From: Fictibacillus norfolkensis
GTDB lineage: Bacteria > Bacillota > Bacilli > Bacillales > Fictibacillaceae
Reading direction: 5' to 3'
Length of the DNA: 64,000 nt
Assembly (NCBI RefSeq): GCF_014836645.1
Contig: NZ_JACSQM010000003.1
Coordinates: forward strand, 186,001-250,000
Positions 1 through 8,666 of this stretch are shown in pieces. The position numbers and the translations under genes were made by a program. The notes below the pieces were generated by a model that saw nothing but the letters and a program-made list of their open reading frames with translations, did not search any database and was not told where the DNA came from. Position 1 is the first letter of the stretch. Every line of letters starts with the position of its first letter.

Positions 1-57
1 ATAAGAATAATTAGTTGGCTGAAAAACATCTCTTAAATGCTATAAACCATTTACACC

Positions 58-92
58 ATGATGAAAAACGCATATTTTAATTAATATGCGTT
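58..92 (-). terminator. Terminator of the YjdF-like gene
   Basis: A 10-bp perfect stem (AACGCATATT at 67-76 with AATATGCGTT at 83-92) is followed on the minus strand by a short T-run. It lies just after the stop codon of the minus-strand gene ending at 100. Confidence 0.7.
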
Positions 93-99
93 ATATTGC

Positions 100-675
100 T
101 TATGATATTTTAAACCTTTTTTTCGTCCTAAAAGCAGCAATAGCTGCTATTACGATTGCTCCAGCTGTATCGGCAAGTAGATCCACCATCGTGTCAAAAT
201 TCCCTCCGCCTTGTAAGGTCATTCCAAAGAATTGATCCATGCTGAATTCATAGATCTCCCAAACCACCCCTCCAAATACAGAGAAAGCCAGTACAAATAA
301 AAACACAAGCCAATAGGAAATCTCTTTCCTAGCTTCGGGGTGCGTCATCCTTTCATAAAGTGCAATGGCTACAAAAGCCAATAATGCTCCACTTAAAAGG
401 TGTAAGAAGGTATCCCACCACCCTAAGCGATAGAAATCTAAGATAGATCCTAAATACTGCGATGCAACCAAAAAGGCAAAGTATGATATCATAATAGGCA
501 TATTGAATTTAATCTTAGTGAATAGAATTAAACATAATGGAATTAGCCCACAGAATATACCACCGAACGCCACCTGATAACTGTGTGTCTCACCTTTTGA
601 AAAATAATAAAAACATAGGTAAGCCATAAATATGGCATAGGCAGCACTAAGAACAATCAAGATTTTTCGTTTCAA
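100..675 (-). CDS. YjdF/DUF2238-like polytopic membrane protein
   Basis: This 191-residue protein has about six hydrophobic segments and no enzymatic motif. The C-terminal half has the pattern WEIYEF followed by DTMVDLLADTAGA, in which acidic residues and glycines sit inside or beside membrane helices. This resembles the YjdF/DUF2238 family of uncharacterised membrane proteins, and a distant relative is encoded at 5392-6000. The start is a TTG at 675, chosen because GAGGTGA lies about eight bases upstream; no ATG is as well placed. It is transcribed alone and ends in its own terminator. The family assignment is from motif memory and the function is unknown. Confidence 0.7.
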   Translation of the reverse strand: MKRKILIVLSAAYAIFMAYLCFYYFSKGETHSYQVAFGGIFCGLIPLCLILFTKIKFNMPIMISYFAFLVASQYLGSILDFYRLGWWDTFLHLLSGALLAFVAIALYERMTHPEARKEISYWLVFLFVLAFSVFGGVVWEIYEFSMDQFFGMTLQGGGNFDTMVDLLADTAGAIVIAAIAAFRTKKRFKIS

Positions 676-804
676 CCTATTTTCACCTCACGAAATTAAT
701 CTCTAAAACAGTAGCTAACTAAAATAACCTACAACTTTTCTTAAAATATCCTTGATTAACAGGTTTAACCTTTTGATTGCGATATATACTTGGTTTCTCT
801 CCAA

Positions 805-831
805 ATAAAAAAGACACAGAAATGTGCCTTA
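805..831 (-). terminator. Terminator of the AAC(6')-like gene
   Basis: Stem AAGaCACA (811-818) with TGTGcCTT (823-830) and a four-base loop, followed on the minus strand by a T-run. It sits downstream of the acetyltransferase gene ending at 866. Confidence 0.6.
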
Positions 832-865
832 AGAAACCCTTTATTCATACTTATGCATATTACGC

Positions 866-1309
866 TCACTCTATATCTTTAATGAAAGCAATCAAACGAT
901 TCACCTCTTTAAAACCTACACTTTTATGAAAGTGATAACTCGTGATATTGGACTGTTCAATATCTGAACCAATCTGACTGCAACCTTTTGTCTTTAACCA
1001 GCTTTCTCCTTTTTCTATTAATTTTTTCGAGATGCCCTTCTTTCTATACTCTGGTTTTACATAAATGCCTTCAATAAACCCTGTTGGACTGTCTTGAGAT
1101 CCTTCGACATAATCACTTCTAACGGAAATATGAATAAATGCAATGAGTTGAGCATGCATTAGATATACAATCACTTTATCCTTATCAGAATTTAGAAGTT
1201 GTTCGAATTCTTTTCTCAAATCACTGAACTCATTATCTGGCCATAATGCTATAGCCAATTCGGTCAATGAATCAAGATCGTGTTCATTTGCTTCCTTAAT
1301 CGATGCCAT
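866..1309 (-). CDS. GNAT acetyltransferase, AAC(6')-I-like
   Basis: This 147-residue single-domain GNAT protein would transfer acetyl from acetyl-CoA to an amine. Near residue 85 it has YVEGSQDSPTGFIEGIYV followed by PEYRKKGISKKLIEKGE, the acetyl-CoA pyrophosphate-binding loop (R/Q-x-x-G-x-A/S type). The pattern WPDN near the N-terminus, YVxGSQxSP, and a C-terminal VGFKEVNRLIAFIK match the layout of the AAC(6')-Ic/If/Ig aminoglycoside 6'-N-acetyltransferases as I recall it. ATG 1309 is preferred over GTG 1318 because a GGAG lies eight bases upstream. Whether it modifies aminoglycosides or another amine cannot be told from sequence. Confidence 0.8.
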   Translation of the reverse strand: MASIKEANEHDLDSLTELAIALWPDNEFSDLRKEFEQLLNSDKDKVIVYLMHAQLIAFIHISVRSDYVEGSQDSPTGFIEGIYVKPEYRKKGISKKLIEKGESWLKTKGCSQIGSDIEQSNITSYHFHKSVGFKEVNRLIAFIKDIE

Positions 1310-1480
1310 ATTCAACACTCCTGTTTAGAATTTTAGACTTTCTTATTTCGACAAATGCACATGTGAAAACCTTTTTTTTGAGCGCCATAAGAAATAGTAA
1401 GCAACTTCTTTTCATTTTTTCTACCGTTGCTTTATAGTCTAAGATAATTATAGGGTTATTTTGGAAAAGAGGAGTTTTTG

Positions 1481-2119
1481 GTGAAGTATGCTATTAAGCT
1501 AATCTTCTTTTTTATAGGCTTATTAATCTTTAGTTATGGAATCGCCATGGCCGTTCAAGTAAAATACTTAGGAATCAGTCCATGGGACGTGTTGAACCTT
1601 GCTTTGTATGATCGGTTTGGTTTCACGATCGGAACTTGGAATATTATAGTGGGTTTTTTATTAATAACTTGTACGATGATTCTCAATCGAAAGTATATTA
1701 ACATTGGAACTTTTTTAAATGCAGTATTAGTTGGAGTTTTTGTAGACTCCTTTTTATTTCTTCAGATACTTCCTAACTCAACGAACACATATATTGATAC
1801 ATTAATCTTGTTCTTTGGCATTTTATTAATGGGAATTGGTGGAGGTATGTATTCAGCAGCAGGAATAGGAGCGGGTCCGAGAGATGGACTCATGTTATCT
1901 TTATCAGATTTAACTGGATATTCAATTAGTAGAGTAAGAATATCCATGGAGTGCCTTGTCTTAGTGGTTGGTCTAACTATAGGTGGGCCAGTTTTTATTT
2001 TCACATTTCTATATACGTTCATCCAAAGTCCCATCTACCAAAAATCCTATTTGGGTTGTAAGAAGTGGATCGCAAAGTATATGTATAGATTTGACGAAAA
2101 AAAGAAGTTTGTTAGTTAA
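1481..2119 (+). CDS. YczE/YitT-type integral membrane protein
   Basis: A membrane protein of about 212 residues with five or six hydrophobic helices. The N-terminal GISPWDVLNLAL and the central GIGAGPRDGLMLSLS are typical of the YczE/YyaS/YitT group, which appears to carry two similar halves each with a G-x-x-P-x-D motif. In B. subtilis YczE is linked to surfactin production, but that role should not be assumed here. The start is GTG at 1481, six bases after GGAG; the TTG at 1478 is less well spaced. It lies 30 bp upstream of the AbrB-like gene and may be cotranscribed with it. Confidence 0.8.
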   Translation: MKYAIKLIFFFIGLLIFSYGIAMAVQVKYLGISPWDVLNLALYDRFGFTIGTWNIIVGFLLITCTMILNRKYINIGTFLNAVLVGVFVDSFLFLQILPNSTNTYIDTLILFFGILLMGIGGGMYSAAGIGAGPRDGLMLSLSDLTGYSISRVRISMECLVLVVGLTIGGPVFIFTFLYTFIQSPIYQKSYLGCKKWIAKYMYRFDEKKKFVS

Positions 2120-2149
2120 CGCAAGCAAACATAAGAAGAAGGTTTTGCA

Positions 2150-3250
2150 ATGAAGTATAAAAGTTTAAATCAACATAAGAGTTTTCAACTATTAGTAACA
2201 TTGAGTATTGCCTTAGTAGGCGGTCTCTTATTCAACTTATTCAGTTGGCCGATTCCTTGGCTTTTAGGTACTATGACTGCCGTATTGATTGTAAATCAAC
2301 TAAGTTGGACCCAGTTATACTGGCCTGTTCTTTTAAGAAATACGGGTTTGATCATCGTTGGTTATTCAATAGGTTTAACGTTTACGAAAGATACGTTAAA
2401 GCTTATGATCACTCATTTGCCATCCATGGCATTCATGACGATCCTATTATTATTAATCTGTTCAGGAATGGCATTTGTCATATCTCATTTTACATCCATC
2501 AATTTCCCGACTGCTCTTACCAGCTCAATTCCTGGTGGTCTATCACAAATTATTACATTTGCAGAAGAGACAAAGGGAATTGATATTACAACCGTTACGT
2601 TCTTTCAAGTCACACGTCTCATTGTAATCATTTTCGCTGTTCCATTTCTGATTTTCAGTCCTATATTTTCCTCAGGAAGTCCGGCTATTATTCCTAATGT
2701 TATTTCAGAAGGAACCTCTTCTTCCTTTTTCCCACAGATTATTCTATTTGGATTATTTTCTGTTGGGATGGCTTTATTAGGGAAAAGAATAAAGCTTCCT
2801 ACAGCTTTTTTGCTCGGACCAATTCTAGGAATTGCAGCTTTAAATATCGTTGGTTTAACAGGACCTCCTCTTCCTGCTTCAATACTTGATGTTTCTCAAT
2901 TTTTAATCGGGGGATATATTGGATTATTATTGAAGCCTGAAAAGCTTAGAAAAAAAGCTAGTATGATTCCAATTGCGTTGATCAGCGGATTCATGTTGGT
3001 AAGTATCGCACTTCTTCTGAGTCTTCTGTTGATCTATCAATTTAACTTTTCTTTCATCACTAGTTTCCTGAGTATGGCACCTGGTGGAGCTGATCAGATG
3101 GGGATTATCGGACATGAGCTAGAAGCGGATGTAACGATGATTACAGGTTATCAACTTTTCCGCATACTTTTTATCTTTTTTGCAGTACCCCCTCTCTTAA
3201 AATGGGTTTTGCGCGCTCAAATGCATAAAATAGTCTCAAAAAATGATTAA
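2150..3250 (+). CDS. AbrB-family membrane protein (AbrB duplication family)
   Basis: A 366-residue, very hydrophobic protein with about ten membrane segments. It has two internal halves that each carry the family signature: SSIPGGLSQIITFAEE in the first half and SMAPGGADQMGIIGHE in the second, each followed by a conserved Q-x-x-R region (FFQVTRL and YQLFRIL). This duplication defines the transporter-like AbrB family, often misnamed putative ammonia monooxygenase. Substrate is unknown. GAAGAAGG precedes the ATG. It probably forms an operon with the YczE-like gene and is followed by a clear terminator. Confidence 0.82.
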   Translation: MKYKSLNQHKSFQLLVTLSIALVGGLLFNLFSWPIPWLLGTMTAVLIVNQLSWTQLYWPVLLRNTGLIIVGYSIGLTFTKDTLKLMITHLPSMAFMTILLLLICSGMAFVISHFTSINFPTALTSSIPGGLSQIITFAEETKGIDITTVTFFQVTRLIVIIFAVPFLIFSPIFSSGSPAIIPNVISEGTSSSFFPQIILFGLFSVGMALLGKRIKLPTAFLLGPILGIAALNIVGLTGPPLPASILDVSQFLIGGYIGLLLKPEKLRKKASMIPIALISGFMLVSIALLLSLLLIYQFNFSFITSFLSMAPGGADQMGIIGHELEADVTMITGYQLFRILFIFFAVPPLLKWVLRAQMHKIVSKND

Positions 3251-3272
3251 TATTTCACTTTATTAAAGACTT

Positions 3273-3310
3273 AAACATCCCATAATTGAATGATGGGATG
3301 TTTGTTTTTT
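3273..3310 (+). terminator. Terminator after the AbrB-like gene
   Basis: Stem AAACATCCCAT (3273-3283) with ATGGGATGTTT (3293-3303) and then a T-run on the plus strand. Confidence 0.85.
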
Positions 3311-3331
3311 TGGAGGACTATTAAGATTTTT

Positions 3332-3796
3332 TTATTTTCTAATGCGAATGACTTGTCCTTTGTTTGCTTGTAACATACTATTGGTTTCTACTTTTATCAA
3401 TGAAAACTGAGAACCGCCTCCCGTGTATATGTATGGAAGCTGGGTTACTTTTGGATCAACTAAAAAAATGGCTTTAAACCCAAATGACGGAACTCCTCCT
3501 GCAGGAAATCCAGTATGAGCTAATATTTCATCCTCTGTTGCGAGACGAGGGCGTTCAATATTCAGAGCTTTTCCAACTCGTGTTGTGCTCACCCGGTCTT
3601 CACCTTTCACAATGGCTAAAATGAGCTGTTCTTTATTATCTAAAAGACAAATGTTTTTTACGAAATCATGCTGGGATACATTTATGGCTATAGCAGCATC
3701 TTGAACAGAATGACAAGATTCCTTTAAAACCAGATGAATGGCACCTATATTATTCTCGGCTATAAAACTATTAATTGCATAATGATAATTTTCCAC
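3332..3796 (-). CDS. YbaK/EbsC-family aminoacyl-tRNA editing-domain protein
   Basis: This 154-residue protein is a free-standing YbaK domain, the fold that hydrolyses mischarged aminoacyl-tRNA (often Cys-tRNA-Pro). Visible family features are the N-terminal half with SCHSVQDAA, the lysine-containing strand LILAIVKGEDRVS, the LATEDEILAHTGFPAGGVPSFGF segment and a final GGGSQFSLIKV strand. The frame is open further upstream, but the start is set at GTG 3796: AAGGGGAG lies six bases upstream, and the extension would overlap the preceding gene. Which tRNA it edits, if any, is not visible. Confidence 0.85.
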   Translation of the reverse strand: MENYHYAINSFIAENNIGAIHLVLKESCHSVQDAAIAINVSQHDFVKNICLLDNKEQLILAIVKGEDRVSTTRVGKALNIERPRLATEDEILAHTGFPAGGVPSFGFKAIFLVDPKVTQLPYIYTGGGSQFSLIKVETNSMLQANKGQVIRIRK

Positions 3797-3810
3797 TCGT
3801 ATCTCCCCTT

Positions 3811-4362
3811 TTACTGACGAGGTAACGCTGAAATCACGGCACCGACTGCCTGGATCCAACTTCCTGCAAAAATTATAGATTCACTATAGCTTTTATCTTC
3901 ATTCGGATGGTCAAGTTCAAATTTCCCACCTAATGCCTGTAATGAGTTTCCAGCTACTTGAAGTAAATTTGAAATAATAGTTATCCCTTGATTTGATGGT
4001 GAATCGCCTAGTTCGTTATCGAATTCAACACCTAGAACAATTCCGGCTCCAAATGCTTGTAGTAAATTCCCTTTAATATTCAAGACTTGAGAAGTATCGT
4101 CCTCTAATGGTAAGACCATACCTGCGATTACCGTCGTATTTCCAATGGCTTGGACTTCATTTCCGATCCTCTTGAGGGTAAACGGGATTTGTCCATCAGC
4201 AATTAAACCATTTCCAGTAGCTTGCAGAACATTTCCTATTAAATCGAGATCTTCCTGAAACTGATCGCTCAAGACCGGAATCGGTGTGTTGGCAATCGCT
4301 GATATGACTGTTCCAATCGCCTGTATAACACCGCCAATTTGTTGTTTTTGCTGATTATCCAT
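3811..4362 (-). CDS. Protein of repeated LQAxGN units, function unknown
   Basis: This protein of about 183 residues is built almost entirely of degenerate repeats roughly 28-30 residues apart. Each centres on a short hydrophobic unit such as VIQAIGTVISAI, IGNVLQATGNGL, IGNEVQAIGN, GNLLQAFGAGI, LLQVAGNSLQALGG or WIQAVGAVISAL. There is no signal peptide, no long transmembrane segment and no catalytic motif. It is acidic between the repeats. I recall a DUF6944-type repetitive family in Bacillus with this look, but do not assert identity. ATG 4362 (GGACGG upstream) is preferred; ATG 4377 is possible. It sits between a hydrolase gene and the YbaK gene on the same strand, 14 bp before the latter. 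Confidence 0.6.
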   Translation of the reverse strand: MDNQQKQQIGGVIQAIGTVISAIANTPIPVLSDQFQEDLDLIGNVLQATGNGLIADGQIPFTLKRIGNEVQAIGNTTVIAGMVLPLEDDTSQVLNIKGNLLQAFGAGIVLGVEFDNELGDSPSNQGITIISNLLQVAGNSLQALGGKFELDHPNEDKSYSESIIFAGSWIQAVGAVISALPRQ

Positions 4363-4418
4363 TCGGCAACCGTCCATTTAATGAGATGTTTTAATGTATT
4401 CGTGGACGAGAGGAAACG

Positions 4419-5294
4419 TTATTTTCGCTGAGGTGCTAAATTTAACTGCTTCCATATTTCAGCTAAATCATCACCGATGTCATTGATGACTTCATTCGTT
4501 TTAAAGTAATTATTGTGAGAGAGTGGTGTAGAACTGCTTATAAATCCGCCGCTGTTTAATTCTTTATCAACGGCAATTGCTCGATCATAAGAGTCATTGA
4601 TCGTTTTTAGAGGATAACCGAACACGTCATCTTTATCGTACATATTTACCCATTTCCCTTGAATCTCAGGGTGATGATTCTTTAAATGTGGCGATGGAAC
4701 TTGTATGGGCTTATCGAAATCTGTATACCTGAGACCCCATAACGCCAGTGGACTTCCTAATGTATAAAAGCTGGTTAGAGTCTCACCTTTTTCTAAAGGA
4801 GTCTTATGCATATTTCGCACGACATCTTCAGATATTCGTTCAGAAATGAATTGTAGATCATAAAAATAATTACTCGAAATCACGGTACCTAAACTATGTG
4901 CAATGACAAAGAGTGGTGCATCTTCACCAGCCACTTCACTTAATTTTCGAAGTCCCCTAGCATATATCTCATGTACTTTAATATAGTTCGGGTTGTGATC
5001 GACTACAGGCTGGTAGGCGATGGCATCACCAAAAAAGTGGATGACAAACTGTCTTAACTGCTTGAAATCTAAATTGTCTTCTTTATTAAGTCTTTGCCAC
5101 AAGTGTGATTCCCTTTCATTAAAGACACTTCCCCAGTAAATGGGTTGGATGATCAATTCTTCTTCAGGAGTTGCATAAAACGGTTTGATCTGTTGAGAGA
5201 ATCTTTTGGTAAGCACTTCAATAAACAAATCCGAAAAATCTTCGTTTTGATTACCGATTCCATGAAGAATAGCTACTGCGATTTTTTTAGACAT
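4419..5294 (-). CDS. Alpha/beta hydrolase, lipase-like
   Basis: A 291-residue cytoplasmic protein with an alpha/beta-hydrolase layout. The first strand ends in LHGIGNQ (oxyanion region), the nucleophile elbow is IAHSLGTVIS with serine near residue 134, and later acidic (YDKDDVFGYP) and histidine (PLSHNNYF) segments could supply the rest of the triad. There is no signal sequence. Substrate is unknown. It is the first gene of a minus-strand run with the LQAxGN repeat protein and the YbaK-domain gene, with a gap of about 55 bp to the next gene, so cotranscription is plausible. Confidence 0.75.
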   Translation of the reverse strand: MSKKIAVAILHGIGNQNEDFSDLFIEVLTKRFSQQIKPFYATPEEELIIQPIYWGSVFNERESHLWQRLNKEDNLDFKQLRQFVIHFFGDAIAYQPVVDHNPNYIKVHEIYARGLRKLSEVAGEDAPLFVIAHSLGTVISSNYFYDLQFISERISEDVVRNMHKTPLEKGETLTSFYTLGSPLALWGLRYTDFDKPIQVPSPHLKNHHPEIQGKWVNMYDKDDVFGYPLKTINDSYDRAIAVDKELNSGGFISSSTPLSHNNYFKTNEVINDIGDDLAEIWKQLNLAPQRK

Positions 5295-5391
5295 GATGTA
5301 TCACATCCTTATTTAAAAGTGTTTTTACGCAACAAAAGAATATGTTCCTAACTTAATATCAATACTAATGTTAGATTGTGAGGGATTGATC

Positions 5392-6000
5392 ATGAAAGTT
5401 AACAAAATCCATGTGGTTCTATTAATCATCGTTTCCTTCTTTTTTCTGTGGTCACTTATTAAACCTGTACATTATCCAATATGGATACTAGAAGTCGCTC
5501 CATCTGTTATCGCTATACTCTTCGTTTTTTTCCTTTATAAAAAGCTAAGGTTCACTTCTCTTACATACAGCATCATTGCTTTATTATCGATATTGACATT
5601 CATAGGTGGACATTATACCTATGATGACGTTCCCTTTTTCGATTGGCTGCAGCAGCACTATGACTTTAATCGCAATCACTATGATCGCTTCGGCCACTTT
5701 ATGAAAGGTTTGTTGGCGATTGTTATACGCGAGATCCTGCTTATAAAAACACCTTTGCACATTGGAAAATGGGTCCAATGTGTTGCAATTAGTATTACGT
5801 TGGCAATCGCCGCTCTCTATGAGATTGTTGAATGGATCGCGGGCAAGATAGCAAAACGTGAAACAAAAGACTTTTTAGGTGCTCAAGGAGATATTTGGGA
5901 TGCTCAATGGGACATGTCACTTACGCTACTCGGTTCATTTCTCGCATTGTTATTGCTCACTTCATGGCATAACAAGTTGTTTCAAAAAGAAAAAAGTTAA
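5392..6000 (+). CDS. YjdF/DUF2238-family membrane protein
   Basis: A 202-residue protein with about six membrane segments. The family core is visible: HYTYDDVPFFDWLQ, then HYDRFGHFMKGLLA, YEIVEWIAGK and GDIWDAQWDMSLTLLG, with acidic and histidine residues at helix ends. The frame is open eight codons further upstream, but ATG 5392 is preferred because GAGGGA lies just ahead of it. It is divergent from the hydrolase gene. The function of the family is not established. The gene at 100-675 looks like a distant relative. Confidence 0.82.
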   Translation: MKVNKIHVVLLIIVSFFFLWSLIKPVHYPIWILEVAPSVIAILFVFFLYKKLRFTSLTYSIIALLSILTFIGGHYTYDDVPFFDWLQQHYDFNRNHYDRFGHFMKGLLAIVIREILLIKTPLHIGKWVQCVAISITLAIAALYEIVEWIAGKIAKRETKDFLGAQGDIWDAQWDMSLTLLGSFLALLLLTSWHNKLFQKEKS

Positions 6001-6090
6001 TTTTATTGTTTTATTAGTATTAGATCAATTTGATATAAACCCTTCTATTGTTTTCCCTTTTTTCGTCATAAACAAAACTGAGGTGAAAAA

Positions 6091-6390
6091 ATGCAAAAAG
6101 TAAGCTCGGTCGTTTGTACATTTATTGCGGGATTTCTGTTGTTCTTTGCATGGTCTGGTTATTTAAAGGATGAATTTAATATAAGTGAGTATCGAGGTAT
6201 CATCGTTAAAAAGGAAAGAACTGATAAAGTAATAAGCATTGGAGATTCATTCGTAACAGAACCACATTACATGGTATTCTTTGAGAACGGTAAGAATCTT
6301 CGTGTATCAAATGCTATATATATGAAGATAAAAGAAGGCACTCATACCGTGCTGATGAAACAAAATGATAACATCACCTTAATGAAATAA
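6091..6390 (+). CDS. Small secreted or membrane-anchored protein, unknown
   Basis: A 99-residue protein with one N-terminal hydrophobic segment (about residues 6-24, CTFIAGFLLFFAWSG) preceded by a lysine. This could be an uncleaved anchor or a signal peptide without a clear cleavage motif. The rest is a compact, beta-rich soluble part with many charged residues. A TGAGGTGA site precedes the ATG, supporting real translation. I do not recognise the family. It stands alone and is followed by a hairpin shared with the convergent ykoC-like gene. Confidence 0.65.
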   Translation: MQKVSSVVCTFIAGFLLFFAWSGYLKDEFNISEYRGIIVKKERTDKVISIGDSFVTEPHYMVFFENGKNLRVSNAIYMKIKEGTHTVLMKQNDNITLMK

Positions 6391-6421
6391 AGAGACTGAA
6401 GGGATATAGTTTCAGTCTCTT
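6391..6421. terminator. Hairpin between convergent genes
   Basis: Perfect 10-bp stem AGAGACTGAA (6391-6400) with TTCAGTCTCT (6411-6420). The minus-strand side has a T-rich tail, and the right arm includes the last bases of the ykoC-like coding region, so it mainly terminates the thiamine salvage operon. Confidence 0.75.
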
Positions 6422-7218
6422 AAATCAGATAAATATCTCACATCGGTATTTGGTAGGAATGGATAGTGGGTAGAAAGAAGATATGCGAGTCCTAACAGAA
6501 CAAGAAAATAGCATAAGAATAATAGATCATTTCTAGAAAAGCCGACCTCATAATAATAGGTCCTCTTTCTGTTCGATTGAAATCGTTTTGCTTCCATTGA
6601 AACGGCTATGCGATAAGCTCTGCGAATGCTTTGTGATAATAAAGGAATCGCGAGCCTCTGCATTCTTTTAAGAAAGTGATTCTTTTGTTCAATTCCTCTA
6701 ACTCTTTGAGCATTCATAATGATTTGGTATTCCTCAATCATGATAGGAATTAATCGAATGGCTGCCATGAAACTATAAGCAAACTTGGGTGGCAGTTTAA
6801 GTTGTTGCATGAGAGAATAAAACAGCATAACTGGTTTGGTAGTTAAAGCAAATATCAATCCAAGCATCGCAAATGATAAAGCTCTAAATCCTAAGTGAAT
6901 GCCTCTTATCAAACTCTCCTCTGATATTTGAACATATGCCCATTTAAACAGGATTGTTTCTCCCTTTCCAAATAGTATCATGGAAGAAGAAGTTGAAAGA
7001 AAAACAAACAAGAAGGGCAGGGATAGTAATAGTAATTGCTTATAAGAATATCCTGTACCAAATATAAACAATGTTAAGATCACACATGAAAAACCAACCA
7101 TAAAACTAAGATAATGAATGTTGATGGCTAATACGAACAGACTCAACAACGTTAATAGTTTTAGAGAAGGATTTATGCTGTGTAACCAAGTGTACTTCCC
7201 ACTAAATAATGAATTCAT
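6412..7218 (-). CDS. ykoC: ECF transporter transmembrane (T) component, YkoC-like
   Basis: This 268-residue protein is the EcfT membrane coupling component of an energy-coupling-factor importer. It has four or five hydrophobic segments in the N-terminal two thirds, then the cytoplasmic coupling region with MNAQRVRGIEQ and IAVSMEAKRF, which match the two conserved Ala-Arg-Gly-type coupling motifs of EcfT that contact the ATPases. It overlaps the end of the ATPase gene by 17 bp, so translation is probably coupled. It is the last gene of the TPP-riboswitch operon and so is expected to import a thiamine precursor, probably hydroxymethylpyrimidine (HMP), as proposed for B. subtilis YkoEDC. Confidence 0.88.
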   Translation of the reverse strand: MNSLFSGKYTWLHSINPSLKLLTLLSLFVLAINIHYLSFMVGFSCVILTLFIFGTGYSYKQLLLLSLPFLFVFLSTSSSMILFGKGETILFKWAYVQISEESLIRGIHLGFRALSFAMLGLIFALTTKPVMLFYSLMQQLKLPPKFAYSFMAAIRLIPIMIEEYQIIMNAQRVRGIEQKNHFLKRMQRLAIPLLSQSIRRAYRIAVSMEAKRFQSNRKRTYYYEVGFSRNDLLFLCYFLVLLGLAYLLSTHYPFLPNTDVRYLSDLRD

Positions 7219-8653
7219 GCAGAATCTCCCTCTGTACTTTACCGCCTTTATTAAGTTGATGATCAGTTACAATTTTACCGTTCTGTACCTCCCATAACCG
7301 TGTTGCAAAACGTTCTGTGATATGATGATCATGTGTGACCATGAGAATGATTGTTCCTTTTTGACGCTCTTGTTCGATCCATTCCAAAATCCTAAACGTG
7401 TTTAAAGAGTCCTGACCAAAAGTTGGTTCATCAAGAAGTAATATATTTGGTTTTTGTAAAAAAGCAGTGGCCACACTTAGACGTCTCTTCTGACCAACAG
7501 ATAATTGGTAAGGATGTTGACCCTTTTTGCTTGTCAACTCGAGAGAAGTGAGTATCTCTTTTACATCGGATTCAACTTCTTGCTCGTTTTGTAATCCATA
7601 GGTTATTTCATCGTAAACAGAATTTGTTAGAAATTGATATTCAGGGTTCTGAAATACGAGGTAAAGAAGTCCAGAGATGTCTTTCGTTTTTTGAATAGGT
7701 ACATCATTGATTAAATAGTCTCCAGATGTTTTTATGAGCTGCATCATAGCTAGTAATAATGAACTCTTTCCTGCTCCGTTTTCACCCATTATTGTCACCC
7801 ATTCTCCTGAATGGACCACTAAGTGATCTGCCACGATCTTAACTTCTCTGTTTCGATACCCTTTGAAATTCTGTAATTTCATGGTGTTTGAAAGTTCTTT
7901 CTTGTTATTCATGATTGGTTCTCGTTTATAATCATCCCATGCACCAGGGTACCAAATTCCATACTCTTTGATCTTTTCCTTATAATGAGTAAAGACCATT
8001 GAAGTGTTGCCATCAGCAAGGATTTCTCCATCTGGTGTAAATACAATAAGACGAACAGCGAAATCCAGGATTTTCTCAATTTTATGTTCAACAATGATTA
8101 ACGTCTTATCTTTCCATATTCTTTTTACCGTTTCCCAAATTTGTTCGGTACCCTTTTCATCAATAAAAGCAGTTGGTTCATCTAAAAATATTACATCTGG
8201 TTTCAGTGCTAATACAGATGCAATAGCTAATCGCTGCTTCATTCCACCTGATAGATGTTGAATCGGTGTATGAATGTTCTCAAGTTCAAGCCCAACCTCT
8301 TTTAATAAAGAACAAATCTTGCTTGACATCTCTTCTCGAGGCACTTCCAAGTTCTCAAGAACAAATGCTAATTCTTCATCAACATATGGCATACAGAACT
8401 GAGTATCAGGATCTTGAAATACAAATCCCCATTGATCAGGGATTTGTATTTCATCACATTTCATGGGAATATCAATTGTTCGTGGTACTAGTCCAGAAAG
8501 AACTTGCAACAGTGTAGATTTGCCACATCCTGAGGTGCCAAGAAGAAGCACTTTCTCACCACGATTAATAGACAAACTCATATCTTTAAACAGCATTTCT
8601 GATTCGCCCGGAAACTTTAATCTCAGATTCTTCACAGAAGTTATGCTTGTCAT
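7202..8653 (-). CDS. ykoD: ECF transporter ATPase with two ABC domains, YkoD-like
   Basis: A 483-residue cytoplasmic protein with two complete ABC ATPase domains in one chain. The first has Walker A GTSGCGKST, signature LSGGMKQR and Walker B VIFLDEPTA; the second has Walker A GENGAGKSS, signature LSVGQKRR (a variant of LSGGQ) and Walker B ILLLDEPTF. This replaces the usual EcfA/EcfA' pair. It lies between the S-component and T-component genes of the TPP-controlled operon, with a 13-bp gap to the former and overlap with the latter. It powers uptake of the thiamine precursor. Confidence 0.9.
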   Translation of the reverse strand: MTSITSVKNLRLKFPGESEMLFKDMSLSINRGEKVLLLGTSGCGKSTLLQVLSGLVPRTIDIPMKCDEIQIPDQWGFVFQDPDTQFCMPYVDEELAFVLENLEVPREEMSSKICSLLKEVGLELENIHTPIQHLSGGMKQRLAIASVLALKPDVIFLDEPTAFIDEKGTEQIWETVKRIWKDKTLIIVEHKIEKILDFAVRLIVFTPDGEILADGNTSMVFTHYKEKIKEYGIWYPGAWDDYKREPIMNNKKELSNTMKLQNFKGYRNREVKIVADHLVVHSGEWVTIMGENGAGKSSLLLAMMQLIKTSGDYLINDVPIQKTKDISGLLYLVFQNPEYQFLTNSVYDEITYGLQNEQEVESDVKEILTSLELTSKKGQHPYQLSVGQKRRLSVATAFLQKPNILLLDEPTFGQDSLNTFRILEWIEQERQKGTIILMVTHDHHITERFATRLWEVQNGKIVTDHQLNKGGKVQREILHEFII

Positions 8654-8666
8654 CCAACCACCTCAG

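Noticed and set aside
3797..3859. N-terminal extension of the YbaK-domain protein
   Set aside because: It overlaps the end of the LQAxGN gene and does not resemble the domain; a good site precedes GTG 3796.
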